Source: a virus
Strand: one strand, 5' to 3'
Length of the DNA stretch: 42,034 nt
Virus record (IMG/VR): IMGVR_UViG_3300030616_000010
Coordinates: 1 to 42,034 of that record
Under the pieces are notes generated by a model, which was not told where the DNA came from, made no database searches, and worked only from the letters and a program-made list of their open reading frames with translations. Numbering within the stretch: position 1 is the stretch's first letter; the number at the start of each line of letters is the position of its first letter. Position numbers and translations under genes: made by a program. This document shows positions 22,150-30,224 of the stretch, piece by piece.

Positions 22150-22976
22150 CCGTCGCCGGCGGCGGCCTGGCAGAGCGCGACGAACCGATCGACGTCCGCG
22201 ATCGCACGGACGCACGCCCGGAGGCACTCGCTCTCGAGCGCCCCGATGGCGAGCAGCTCGCGCACCCCCACGCGGTAGTTGACGCCGAGCGCCGCCGCCA
22301 CCACCTCGATCGCCCGCCCCTCGGTGACTCCGGAGCCGCCCTCTTGAAAGCCCGATGTTGAGTCCCGGAGGGCCGAAACGTCGGGATTCTTCTCCCGGTC
22401 CGCCCCCGACCCCGGCTCTTCTTCTTCCCCCACCGCCGCCCCCACATACGCCGCGAACAGCTCCCCGGTGGCGTCCCACAGTTCCTGGTAATCCGCCCGC
22501 ACCCGTTGCGTGGCCGCGCCCGTCTGCGGATCGAGCCCGTACGCCAGCGGCAGGTTGGTCCCCTCGGGGAACAGCCGGACGCACGGCAGATGCCACTCGT
22601 TCCCATCGGCGAGCCGCACATCCCGCCCGCTGACGCGTTCCGTCCTGGCCAGCTCTTCCGGCGTGGGCCGATCGCCCACGTAGTACCCGATCCAGTATTC
22701 CGAACGCCCGCCGGCTGCGTCCGGCGGGGTCGGCTCGGCGGTCGCCTCGGCTATCTCCGCGTTCCCCGCGCGGAACCACTCCTGCTCATCCGGCGCGAAC
22801 CGCAGCCGTGCCCGCGGCCCCTGGTCCGCGGCGAGCAGGACTCCGCCGCTGCCACCGGGCCCGTTGCCGACCGGCCCGGCGCGGACGCCGCAGCGGAGGA
22901 TCTTTGCGAGCCCCGTGTCGCGGAGGACCTCTGCCGAGGCCGCCCCCGCGTTCGGGATGAAGTACAGGAACTGCAT
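22095..22976 (-). CDS. Tail assembly chaperone, zero-frame product (gpG-like), with two in-frame elements
   Basis: 293 aa, MQFLYFIPNAGAASAEVLRD. It lies between tail tube and tape measure genes. Residues about 74-90 (PTPPDAAGGR) come from element C8 and about 187-211 (EKNPDVSALRDSTSGF) from element B10, both in frame. Near the end, GGA AAA AAA AAC forms an A9 slippery run (22141-22149), and a long open -1 extension follows. The zero frame ends about 18 codons later. The start has GGAGAAGAAA before the ATG. gpG-like proteins are usually about 140 aa; the elements and a different N-terminal domain explain part of the extra length. Confidence 0.7.
   Translation of the reverse strand: MQFLYFIPNAGAASAEVLRDTGLAKILRCGVRAGPVGNGPGGSGGVLLAADQGPRARLRFAPDEQEWFRAGNAEIAEATAEPTPPDAAGGRSEYWIGYYVGDRPTPEELARTERVSGRDVRLADGNEWHLPCVRLFPEGTNLPLAYGLDPQTGAATQRVRADYQELWDATGELFAAYVGAAVGEEEEPGSGADREKNPDVSALRDSTSGFQEGGSGVTEGRAIEVVAAALGVNYRVGVRELLAIGALESECLRACVRAIADVDRFVALCQAAAGDGKKNGPENGKPTGSGGPA
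22141..22149 (-). promoter_or_regulatory. A9 slippery sequence for -1 ribosomal frameshifting
   Basis: Nine A in a row on the coding strand, read as GGA-AAA-AAA-AAC in the zero frame. A long homopurine run at the end of the first of two overlapping tail genes between tail tube and tape measure is the classical place for programmed -1 frameshifting in siphoviruses. Confidence 0.75.
22344..22415. repeat. Palindromic element B10, inside a coding sequence
   Basis: GAAAGCCCGATGTTGAGTCC ... CGAAACGTCGGGATTC with CTTCTCCCGG. Read in frame in the tail chaperone gene. Confidence 0.85.
22705..22755. repeat. Palindromic element C8, inside a coding sequence
   Basis: AACGCCCGCCGGCTGCGTCC then GGCGGGGTCGGCTCGGC, close to the right arm of C2. 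Read in frame as PTPPDAAGGR in the tail chaperone gene. Confidence 0.85.
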
Positions 22977-22994
22977 TTTCTTCTCCGCGTTCCG

Positions 22995-23095
22995 GCTCGC
23001 GTGCCGACCCGCCGGCCGACTCCGGGCGTGTCCGGAATCCCGACGTTTCTCCCGAAGCGATCCGCGTTCGGGCTCAACATCGGGCGTTTTCCAAT
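22995..23095. repeat. Palindromic element B11 (left arm, nested loop)
   Basis: CGGAATCCCGACGTTTCTCC ... GGGCTCAACATCGGGCG, with a nested inverted repeat CCCGAA...TTCGGG in its loop. It directly precedes the end of the tail tube gene. Confidence 0.85.
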
Positions 23096-24003
23096 CACGT
23101 GAACGTGGCGTTCGTCGCCACGACCAGGATCGCCGCCACGCCGTCGTAGACGGGCGTGATGACGATCTCGCTGCTGAGTTCTTCGCCCGCGTCGCCGCCG
23201 TGGCTGTCGATCGAAATCTGCCCGTCGTCGATCGTGAACGACACGTGCTCCGCCGTGTCCTTGGCGACGCGAGTCCCGGCCTCCGTGCATTTCTGGAAGA
23301 CGATCACGCTATCGGTCGCCCCTTGTGCCGTCCCGCCGATCCCGAACGTGCTGAGCGCATCGACCTCCGGGCTGCGGAGTCGGATCGTGGGGTTCCGGGC
23401 GATGATGTAGGCCTTGATCGGCCAGACCTGCCCGCGGACGGCGATGACCCGCTCGGTGATCCCGAAATCGACCTCGACGCTCTCGCAGTGGATCTCGGTC
23501 CCGTTCAGTTTCACGGGCCCGAGCGTGAACAGCTCGGTCGGATCGCCGCTGGCGGGCATGGCCTGGTTGGCCGTGACGGTGATCGGCTCGGTCTCCCCAT
23601 CGGCCGAGAGCGCGAACGCGTCGAGGCTGAAGGTCGCGATGCCGCCCTGATCGCACCGCATGGAGCGGGGGATGAGCTGCCCGGCGGCCATGGACGCCTT
23701 GAGGTGCTTGGACGCCGCGTAGGCCTCCATCGTCGCGCCCCAGGCGTTTTTCTGGAAGTACGCGTCGAACGTGGTCAGCGCGCAGCCGGCGATCCCCGCC
23801 GAGCCGACGAGGCTGAGCTGCCCGGTGGTGAACGACACGACGGAGCGGATCTCCTGCGTGGAGATCCACGCGGGATCGACGTCCCCGGCCCGCCGGAGGA
23901 TGTGGGCCACGCCGGGGCTGACCGCCAGGCTCTCCAGCCCGGCGATGGACACGCTGGGCGTGCCGCAGTTGATGAGTCCGATTTTGCCTCGTTCGTTCGC
24001 CAT
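23095..24003 (-). CDS. Major tail tube protein (putative)
   Basis: 302 aa, MANERGKIGLINCGTPSVSI. Beta-rich throughout with alternating hydrophobic residues (SFTTGQLSLVGSAGIAGCAL; FTIDDGQISIDSH; EIVITPVYDGVAAILVVATN). Its place before the frameshifting chaperone and tape measure genes is that of the major tail protein. No family signature was certain by eye. The ATG has GGGAG 7 bases upstream, directly after element A7. Confidence 0.7.
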   Translation of the reverse strand: MANERGKIGLINCGTPSVSIAGLESLAVSPGVAHILRRAGDVDPAWISTQEIRSVVSFTTGQLSLVGSAGIAGCALTTFDAYFQKNAWGATMEAYAASKHLKASMAAGQLIPRSMRCDQGGIATFSLDAFALSADGETEPITVTANQAMPASGDPTELFTLGPVKLNGTEIHCESVEVDFGITERVIAVRGQVWPIKAYIIARNPTIRLRSPEVDALSTFGIGGTAQGATDSVIVFQKCTEAGTRVAKDTAEHVSFTIDDGQISIDSHGGDAGEELSSEIVITPVYDGVAAILVVATNATFT

Positions 24004-24009
24004 GGGATG

Positions 24010-24060
24010 TCTCCCGAAGTCGTCCCGATGTACATCGGGACGCCGTTAACCCATCACCCT
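24010..24060. repeat. Palindromic element A7
   Basis: Carries the 18-bp perfect palindrome TCCCGATGTACATCGGGA (24023-24040) between degenerate A flanks (GAAGTCG, CGCCGTTAACCCATC). It lies directly upstream of the ribosome-binding site of the tail tube gene. Confidence 0.85.
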
Positions 24061-24067
24061 CGCCCGC

Positions 24068-24180
24068 GCCCATATCCGGAAAGCCCGATGTTGAGTCCCG
24101 ATGCGCAAGCGATCGGGACGAAACGTCGGGATTCTTCTCCCGCGCCGCGCCGGCCGGGCGCCCGACCGCACCGCGGCCGC
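24068..24180. repeat. Palindromic element B12 (right arm, nested loop)
   Basis: AAAGCCCGATGTTGAG ... GAAACGTCGGGATTC with the nested palindrome TCCCGAT-GCGCAAGCG-ATCGGGA in its loop, followed by the B tail CCCGACCGCACCGCGGCC. Confidence 0.85.
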
Positions 24181-24209
24181 CATCCCGCTCTGTCTCCACC
24201 GACCCGCCA

Positions 24210-24710
24210 TCACGTTCCGATCCTCTTCCGTTTCCGCCTGCGCTTGAGATCGTTGAGCGTCCGCACAACCCGCCGGTGCATCGCCCGCGCGATCAGCGCC
24301 AGGTCCCGGCCGTCGGTCATCTTGATTTCCGCCATCATATCCGGCTGCCCGGCGGCGGCCGCCGCCGCGGGCGACCGGAGGTAGCGAGGCCCTTTCATCC
24401 GTGCGATCGCCCGGTTGTGTTTCCGCGACGCCGTGATCGTCACGGCCCGCAGAAGTTGGCGTCTCATCTGCCCGGACCACACGAGCGGATCGAACCGGCC
24501 CTTCCGCACTTTCGCCCGGATGTAGCGGAACTTCCGCTTGGCGTAGCCGTAGCGGGCTCCGGCACCGCGTTTGAAGTGTCCGCGGAGCACCTTCCGATGC
24601 CAGACCCGCGCCGCGAACCGCAGGCCGGCCGAGACGGCCTTCCAGACGGCCGTTTTCGGCGCGTCCAGCATCGCGGGGTACTCGATTGTCGTGGTGAGTT
24701 TCCAGGCCAT
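24210..24710 (-). CDS. Minor tail / tail completion protein (putative)
   Basis: 166 aa, MAWKLTTTIEYPAMLDAPKT. Very basic with a central conserved-looking part (RVWHRKVLRGHFKRGAGARY; RFDPLVWSGQMRRQLLRAVT). The pattern of an Arg/Lys-rich N-terminal half with PLVWSGQMR resembles neck and tail completion proteins of the HK97-gp10/gpZ kind. The start overlaps the previous stop as TGATG. It precedes the tail tube gene, consistent with the role. Confidence 0.65.
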   Translation of the reverse strand: MAWKLTTTIEYPAMLDAPKTAVWKAVSAGLRFAARVWHRKVLRGHFKRGAGARYGYAKRKFRYIRAKVRKGRFDPLVWSGQMRRQLLRAVTITASRKHNRAIARMKGPRYLRSPAAAAAAGQPDMMAEIKMTDGRDLALIARAMHRRVVRTLNDLKRRRKRKRIGT

Positions 24711-25390
24711 CACTCACCCCACTCCAGGTCGACCGCGGCCAGGACCGTATCCAGCCCGCCGGCCGCGATCTCGGCGGCGCTGAGTCGCCCGGGCGTACGG
24801 CTGAGCCGGTAGTTTCGGATCTCGGGGATCCCGTCCGCGGCCTCGAGCGCCGCCATGATCGTCCCGATCGAGTTGACGAACTGGACGATGGCGTCCCGCG
24901 TATCGAGCCCGGCATCGTCCGGGTCGGTCAGGTGTTCGAGGACGAGCCGGACGGTCCCGCCGCGGACGTAGCCCGCGCGGGTGTAGACGAGTCGGGCGTG
25001 GTCGTCCTCGCCGAACCGGACGACGACGATCGGCCGGATCGCCTCGCGAGCCGCCAGGTAGGCCTCCTTGCTCTGGCCGTCGGCCCGGTCGGCGTCCGCG
25101 TGGTGGACGTAGAAGATGTGGTTCCGTGCCCCGGCCGCGTCGCTCTCGCCGCACCACGTCTGGAAGGCGTCCAGCTCGGCCAGCGCCTGTCCGAACTCGA
25201 CGAGCGGCAGCGAGTAGATGCCGGTCGGGGTGACGCGGAGTTGGCGGACAGCGGCCCCGGCGTATTGGTGGACGGGCAGCGCCCGGTCGGCCGCCTCGAA
25301 CGTCTGCGCGGACGGGTCGGGGAGGATCCCCCGCCAGGGGCATCCCGGCGCTACTGCCGATCGTCGTTTCCGTGCGGTGTCGATCGCCAT
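24710..25390 (-). CDS. Adaptor-like neck protein, paralogue of the gene at 28981-29511
   Basis: 226 aa. From residue about 55 it aligns along its length with the 176-aa protein at 28981-29511: shared AL(A/T)ELDAFQ-like, HHADADRADG / HHEDADRAAG, EAIRPIVVV / EALRPLVVL, RGGTVRLVLEHLTDPDD / RGTVRCVFEDLADPDD and LDTRDAIVQFVN / LDTRNSIVRLAN. The N-terminal 50 residues are specific to this copy. Likely a tail terminator or neck component. The start has only a weak GGGA upstream, following element A8. Confidence 0.7.
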   Translation of the reverse strand: MAIDTARKRRSAVAPGCPWRGILPDPSAQTFEAADRALPVHQYAGAAVRQLRVTPTGIYSLPLVEFGQALAELDAFQTWCGESDAAGARNHIFYVHHADADRADGQSKEAYLAAREAIRPIVVVRFGEDDHARLVYTRAGYVRGGTVRLVLEHLTDPDDAGLDTRDAIVQFVNSIGTIMAALEAADGIPEIRNYRLSRTPGRLSAAEIAAGGLDTVLAAVDLEWGE

Positions 25391-25397
25391 CACGCAT

Positions 25398-25441
25398 CCC
25401 AAGAGGCGCGCGTGCCGCGCGCCGTTAAACCATCGCCCGAG
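25398..25441. repeat. Palindromic element A8
   Basis: CCAAGAGGCGCGCGTGCCGC with right flank CGTTAAACCATCGCCC. It lies directly upstream of the gene starting at 25390. Confidence 0.85.
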
Positions 25442-25447
25442 CCGGGG

Positions 25448-25555
25448 CCCGCATCCGGAACGCCCGAGGATGAGTCCCCGAATCCTCGGGATTCTTCTCC
25501 CGGTCGGGACGTCGCCGGCCGCCCGCGCCACGTCGCGGCCGCGGCGCCATTCTTT
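25448..25555. repeat. Palindromic element B13 (right arm)
   Basis: GAACGCCCGAGGATGAGTCC then CCGAATCCTCGGGATTC, with tail CCGGCCGCCCGCGCCACG. The stem bases (CCCGAGGAT/ATCCTCGGG) differ from B12 but still pair. Confidence 0.85.
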
Positions 25556-25571
25556 CTCCCACGACACCGCA

Positions 25572-27944
25572 TCACGCCCCGCTCCCCATCTCCCCCCGAG
25601 TGAACGTCGTCCCGTCGTCGGCCGCTTCCGCCTCGTGGTCCACCGTCTCTCCGTCATCGGCGAACAGCCGGTACTTCTCCTCCGCCTGCGTGCTCTTGTT
25701 CCGCCAGGCCTTGTAGACGTAGCCGATTTTCGCCGCCAGCGAGGCGGTCGCGGGCGGCACTCCCTGCCCCGGTTCCGCGTGCGTGTCCGTCTCCAGCACG
25801 TCCTTGACCTGGGCGTTGACATAGGCGGCCCACGCCGAGTTCCACGGGACGGCCGAGAGATGATTGCCGGTCCCGCCGGCTTCCGTGAGCCCCGCCCCCG
25901 CCTCCCCGATCTCCGCGGTGTCGGTCAGGATCGCCGCCACGTCCGTCCCCGTCTCCGTCCGCGTGATCGTCCCGCTCGTCGTGCTGTAGAGCGTGTTGGC
26001 CACGCGGATGGTGGAGCTATCGTTGTGTAGGTCGTGATTGCTCCCGCCGCCCCGCACGCGGACGGCACAGCCGCTCAGCGTGATAATAGCCCCGGCGTTT
26101 GCGCGCACGCCGTAGAGCGTCCCGCCGGACTGGTCGCCGTAGCCCGTGATGAGACAGTTGGCCATGTGCAGTTCCGTCTGGCTGCTATGGCCTTCCACAA
26201 CACCCGAGGTGGGGTCCATTTCGGTGCTGCGCACCAGGCAGTTTTCGCACAGCACCTTCACCTCATACTCGCTACCGTTCGTGATGTAGAGCGCCCTTGC
26301 GGCCAGCGAGATAAGGCACCGTCGGAACACGAGGTCAGCGGCAGAGAGCACCGTGGTGATCCCGTCAGTCGGCCCGTCGATGACGCAATCCTCGAACACG
26401 GCACTGGTGACCGTGGTCACGCCTGTCGTGATGGCGACCGAATCCGCGCCGCCGTAGATCCGGCAGCCCTTGACGTATACCCTCGCCGCCGCGGCGGTCG
26501 GGATCGCGTACAGGCCGAAGCCGGCGGCGCTATTGGAGACGGTCAGGTCTTCCAGATGGAGATCGTCCACCATCTTGATAACGCCGTTGGACGCCATCGT
26601 CCCCGTGATGCTGGTCAGCCCCCAGCCCCGGCCGCGGATTGTGGTGGCCGTATCCGGGTCGAGCCGCGTCCCCTCCTGAGCGAACGTGCCCGGCCCAACC
26701 TCGATGGTGTCGCCGCTGCTGCTGTTCGTGATGGCCTGGGCGATCGTCGCCAGTGCCGTACCCCACGACAGCCCGTCGGCCGCGTCATCCCCGCCATCGG
26801 CGACGTACCACGTGTGCCCGTCCGACGTCACGTCAACTCTCGGCACACCATCCGTGTAGGGCGTCCCGCACGCCGTCCCGAGCCATTGCGTCACGTTCGC
26901 CGCCGTGACGGTGATGTTCACCGTGGTCCCGTCGGAGTTATCCGTCACGTGGGTCGTGTCGCCGGTCAGCGTGATCGTGCCCGCCGTGCACGTGTTGTCG
27001 ATCGTGAGGATCGCCCCTCGCGCCAGCGAGATCGAGCACGAGCCGCCGTCCATGCCCGACACCGTCAGCGTGCCCGAGAGGTTCTCGATGTCACAGACCG
27101 TGGGCGCCTGGAGCGTCAGCGTGCAGGCCAGCGAACTGCCGAACACGCAGTCCTGGAAGACCGCATAGCCGCCGTCGCGGACCGAACACGCCCCCTCGAC
27201 TCGGCAGTCCTTGACCCAGCCCTGAATATCCGTGTGCTCGTATATGAAGCACTCGAAGTAGGCCGTCTGGTCCCCGATGCCCGCCGCGTTGCCCCCCGCG
27301 CCCGTAACGACGAGCCGCGAGAAGCTGGTGTCCTGCGTGCTCTGCCCGTTGAGGTCCACGATGTCCCCGACGTCGATGTGTCCCCGCCCGATGAACGCGT
27401 AGTGCTCCATCGCGGCCGCGAGCGTCTGCGTGCCGCGGATACTGATCGTCTCCAGGCCGAGCGCGTCCGCGATCGTCTTGCCGTTGGCGATCGTCGTGGT
27501 CGGGTACTGCGCGCTGCCGTACGGGTATGCCGTGCTGTTCGTCCCGTCGGAATCCACGTACACGATCCCGCTCTCGAACAGGAGCTTGGCGTCCACGATG
27601 GCCTCGTGCGCGCCGTCGAGGTCCACGTGGACAGGCACGTCCAGGAAGGCCCCGTTGTCGTGCGTGACGAGCAGCTCGACATAGTCCGCGCCCGCCGCGA
27701 ACGCGGCATCCGCGAAATCGATCTGCCAGTAGCCCGTGGTCCCGAACGGTTTCGCCGTCCCATCCGCCCACGTCCCGAGCGTCCCGGCCGTGATCGTCGC
27801 ATCGGCGACGGCCGCGACAGCGCCTTCGCGGATGTAGCTGAACGTGAAGTTGGCCTGGTCTTCGGTGACGTAGGGTCCGCCGCTGGCCGCATCCTGGAGG
27901 TAGAGCACCAGGCTCTTGCTCGTCGATCCGCGCTGGACGTACAT
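25572..27944 (-). CDS. Large beta-helix (pectate-lyase-like) virion protein
   Basis: 790 aa from the ATG at 27944, which overlaps the previous stop as TGATG. An N-terminal domain (residues about 1-120; MYVQRGSTSKSLVLYLQDAA) precedes two stretches of right-handed beta-helix: about 130-340 (VYVDSDGTNSTAYPYGSAQY) and 385-680 (WYVADGGDDAADGLSWGTAL, then ATTIRGRGWGLTSITGT). The phrase Y-V-[AD]-DG...DGLSWGTA is the usual entry to beta-helices of tail spikes and polysaccharide-active proteins. The C-terminal 110 residues are helical. It may bind or cut surface glycan. A place in the neck/tail-completion region and not at the tail end is unusual. Confidence 0.75.
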   Translation of the reverse strand: MYVQRGSTSKSLVLYLQDAASGGPYVTEDQANFTFSYIREGAVAAVADATITAGTLGTWADGTAKPFGTTGYWQIDFADAAFAAGADYVELLVTHDNGAFLDVPVHVDLDGAHEAIVDAKLLFESGIVYVDSDGTNSTAYPYGSAQYPTTTIANGKTIADALGLETISIRGTQTLAAAMEHYAFIGRGHIDVGDIVDLNGQSTQDTSFSRLVVTGAGGNAAGIGDQTAYFECFIYEHTDIQGWVKDCRVEGACSVRDGGYAVFQDCVFGSSLACTLTLQAPTVCDIENLSGTLTVSGMDGGSCSISLARGAILTIDNTCTAGTITLTGDTTHVTDNSDGTTVNITVTAANVTQWLGTACGTPYTDGVPRVDVTSDGHTWYVADGGDDAADGLSWGTALATIAQAITNSSSGDTIEVGPGTFAQEGTRLDPDTATTIRGRGWGLTSITGTMASNGVIKMVDDLHLEDLTVSNSAAGFGLYAIPTAAAARVYVKGCRIYGGADSVAITTGVTTVTSAVFEDCVIDGPTDGITTVLSAADLVFRRCLISLAARALYITNGSEYEVKVLCENCLVRSTEMDPTSGVVEGHSSQTELHMANCLITGYGDQSGGTLYGVRANAGAIITLSGCAVRVRGGGSNHDLHNDSSTIRVANTLYSTTSGTITRTETGTDVAAILTDTAEIGEAGAGLTEAGGTGNHLSAVPWNSAWAAYVNAQVKDVLETDTHAEPGQGVPPATASLAAKIGYVYKAWRNKSTQAEEKYRLFADDGETVDHEAEAADDGTTFTRGEMGSGA

Positions 27945-28981
27945 CAGCATGGCCTCCCGATTCGCGGCAGGATCGAATTGGGCACGCCGGAGCAGACGCG
28001 GAGCGTGTTGCCGCCGCCGAGGTCCACTTCCCGGCGGAAGCCGGCAGCGCCCAGGATCAGCTCGAACAGCCCGTTGGCGATGTCTTTGTATCCGGCCTCA
28101 CCGCTCGTGATCCGGGTGGTCGCGCCCTTATCCTCGTGCAGGAGCGTTCCGGCCGTGGCCGACCCGTTGCCCAGAATCGCGTTGAACAGATCCACTCCCG
28201 TGCCGTTCACGTCGAGCCCGACGCCCGTGTTGTTCGTGAGCCGGCAGAACGCCACGAGATCGAGGCTCCCGCCGAGGTCCATCCCCACGGCGCCGCTGCC
28301 GTCGCCGACGCAGAGCAGCAGCGACGCGACGGTCCCGACCGAGACGTAGTTGTCGTTCGTGTTGTTCCACGCCGCGCAGAGGGCGGCCTCGTCGTACTGG
28401 TTCAGGAGGATCCCGTACACGCCGTTATCGTACGCCAGGCAGCCCACGAACCGCCCGCCGTAGGCGGTCCGGTTGAAGGCGCTCCCGCTGCTGTGCCCGT
28501 AGGACCGGCAGAGCGCCAGGACGGCGTGCCGGAGGTAGCCCGAGCCCCCGATCCCATTGCCCCCGGAGTCGTGCAGGTCCACGCGTTGGAACCGCCAGAA
28601 GTCGGCGTTGCCGGTGACGTCGATCACGTCGCCGGTCGAGCCGGTCAGTTCCAGGTTCTCGACCGCCCAGTGGTCCATCGCGTTGATCGCCAGGCAGTGG
28701 GCCGCGGCGTCGTTCCCGTCGATCTTCCACGGCGTCCCGTCCTCGCTCCCATCGGCCGCGCAGCCGATGACCCGGATGGGGCTGCCGGCGGAGCCGGAGT
28801 GCTGGTCGATGTCGATCGTCCCGGTGAGCGTGACATCGTTCCGCCCGTAGAGGATCTCATCGGCCGCGACGGTATCGAGCCCGGTCTGGAGCCCCGCCTC
28901 GCCCTGCCAGGCGTTCTCCCACGACGTCCCGTTGTTGAGGCCCGTGGCGAGCGTCCCGTCGACGTAGTAGGGCCCGGCCAT
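27944..28981 (-). CDS. Second beta-helix virion protein
   Basis: 345 aa. Begins MAGPYYVDGTLATGLNNGTS then WENAWQGEAGLQTG, the typical start of a right-handed beta-helix, followed by rungs such as HWAVENLELTGSTGDVIDVT and RFQRVDLHDSGGNGIGGSG. Its start overlaps the preceding stop as TGATG and its stop overlaps the next start the same way, so it forms a tight unit with its neighbours. Likely a spike or capsid/neck fibre that touches glycan. Confidence 0.75.
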   Translation of the reverse strand: MAGPYYVDGTLATGLNNGTSWENAWQGEAGLQTGLDTVAADEILYGRNDVTLTGTIDIDQHSGSAGSPIRVIGCAADGSEDGTPWKIDGNDAAAHCLAINAMDHWAVENLELTGSTGDVIDVTGNADFWRFQRVDLHDSGGNGIGGSGYLRHAVLALCRSYGHSSGSAFNRTAYGGRFVGCLAYDNGVYGILLNQYDEAALCAAWNNTNDNYVSVGTVASLLLCVGDGSGAVGMDLGGSLDLVAFCRLTNNTGVGLDVNGTGVDLFNAILGNGSATAGTLLHEDKGATTRITSGEAGYKDIANGLFELILGAAGFRREVDLGGGNTLRVCSGVPNSILPRIGRPC

Positions 28982-29511
28982 CAGATTCCCACCTCCAGCT
29001 CGACGGCCACGCGGACGCAATCGACCTCGCCGCGGCCGATCTCCGTGGCGGCCATCCGTCCGGGTTCGGTGACTCGGCGGTGCTGTTGGATTTCCGGGCG
29101 GTCCTCGGCGGATTCGAGTTCTTCGACGATCGCCCCGACGTGGTTCGCCAGGCGGACGATCGAGTTTCGCGTATCGAGGTCGAGGTCGTCCGGGTCGGCC
29201 AGGTCCTCGAACACGCACCGGACGGTCCCGCGTCCGGTATAGCCGCGTCGCGCGAGCCGCAGTCCGGCCGCGTGGTCGTGCGGGAGCGTCAGGACCACGA
29301 GCGGCCGCAGCGCTTCGCGGCCCGCGAGGTACTCCGCGTCGCTCTCGCCGGCGGCCCTATCGGCATCTTCGTGGTGGGCGAGGAAGATATGCTCGGCCGC
29401 CGCGGCGGCATCGGCCGCCCCGGCCCACGCCTGGAACGCCGTCAGCTCCGCCAGCGCGTCCGCCAGCTCTTGCATCGGCAGCCCGTACTGTCCCGTTCCC
29501 GCGATCGCCAT
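28981..29511 (-). CDS. Adaptor-like neck protein, paralogue of the gene at 24710-25390
   Basis: 176 aa, MAIAGTGQYGLPMQELADAL. Shares several blocks with the other copy (see that entry), including HHEDADRAAG and TVRCVFEDLADPDD. It comes after the FII-like attachment gene and could be the original neck/tail-terminator gene, with the other copy arising by duplication together with a beta-helix gene. The end overlaps the next start as TGATG. Confidence 0.7.
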   Translation of the reverse strand: MAIAGTGQYGLPMQELADALAELTAFQAWAGAADAAAAAEHIFLAHHEDADRAAGESDAEYLAGREALRPLVVLTLPHDHAAGLRLARRGYTGRGTVRCVFEDLADPDDLDLDTRNSIVRLANHVGAIVEELESAEDRPEIQQHRRVTEPGRMAATEIGRGEVDCVRVAVELEVGI

Positions 29512-29544
29512 CGTCTCACTCAGTTTCCGCCGAGGCCCTCTTCA

Positions 29545-29635
29545 AACGCCCCGGGGCTGTACTACTCTGCGAAGCAGCGCTTCGCTGCGAAGCACGAGCT
29601 GCCCCGGGGGTCGGCCGCCCGTCGTCTGGGCTCTC
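29545..29635. repeat. Palindromic element C9 with nested palindrome
   Basis: AACGCCCCGGGGCTG ... GCTGCCCCGGGGGTCGGC. The loop holds CTTCGCAGCG-type nested palindrome: GCGAAGCAGCGCTTCGCTGC (about 29576-29600). The same nested sequence is found in C11. Confidence 0.85.
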
Positions 29636-29641
29636 CCGGCC

Positions 29642-30025
29642 CTAGTCCTCGCCGATCCGCACATCCTCGGCCTCGATCTTCCGCCCGCCGACCTGCCGCC
29701 GGCAGCGGAGCACGGCATAGACGCCGGCCCGCAACCCGGTGATTTCCATCACGCCCCACTGCTCGCCGCCGCGTGTGAACGTATCGCCGCGTCCGGGTTC
29801 GGTGATGCCGTTCTCGTCATCCGTCCGGATCAGCACGGTCGCCTCGCGTGCATCGTGGGCGCTGTCCTCATCCAGCCGGACGGTCAGCTCGCCGGGCCCG
29901 TCATCGAACAGCGCCGCGATCGTGGTTTCCTCGCCACCGGCGGGCGTGTAGGCGATCTCCTCGCCCGCCTCGTCGGTATCGAGCACGGCGGCCAGGTCCG
30001 CCAGCATGTCCGTCCAGAGCGTCAT
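29642..30025 (-). CDS. Head-tail attachment protein (lambda gpFII-like)
   Basis: 127 aa, MTLWTDMLADLAAVLDTDEA. It has the pattern of short neck proteins of the FII/attachment type: helical start, then beta strands (AREATVLIRTDDENGITEPG; GDTFTRGGEQWGVMEITGLR; VYAVLRCRRQ). The phrase ITEPGRGDTFTRGGEQWGV resembles the usual ...P.RGD.....G..W.V pattern. It would join the filled head to the tail. The start overlaps the previous stop by ATGA. Confidence 0.7.
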   Translation of the reverse strand: MTLWTDMLADLAAVLDTDEAGEEIAYTPAGGEETTIAALFDDGPGELTVRLDEDSAHDAREATVLIRTDDENGITEPGRGDTFTRGGEQWGVMEITGLRAGVYAVLRCRRQVGGRKIEAEDVRIGED

Positions 30026-30213
30026 CCGTCCGCCGTCTCCGCCATGATCCGTTCGAGCACCGCCTCGACGTCCCGGCGGTTTCCCGCGAGGAACTGCGCG
30101 TACGTGGCGTGTTCCGGGTCGCCCTTGTGGAGTCGCCGGAGGACCTCCCCGACCGCGATCCCGCGGGCCTCCGCGAACTCCTCGATCAACTGGCACCATG
30201 CCAGGTCGCTCAT
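30022..30213 (-). CDS. Small hypothetical head/neck-region protein
   Basis: 63 aa, MSDLAWCQLIEEFAEARGIA then KGDPEHATYAQFLAGNRRDV. Short helical protein between a membrane protein gene and the FII-like gene. The ATG has GGGAGG upstream. In lambda-like phages a small FI-like DNA-packaging protein may occupy this position, but no similarity is evident. Confidence 0.6.
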   Translation of the reverse strand: MSDLAWCQLIEEFAEARGIAVGEVLRRLHKGDPEHATYAQFLAGNRRDVEAVLERIMAETADG

Positions 30214-30224
30214 CACCACCTCCC

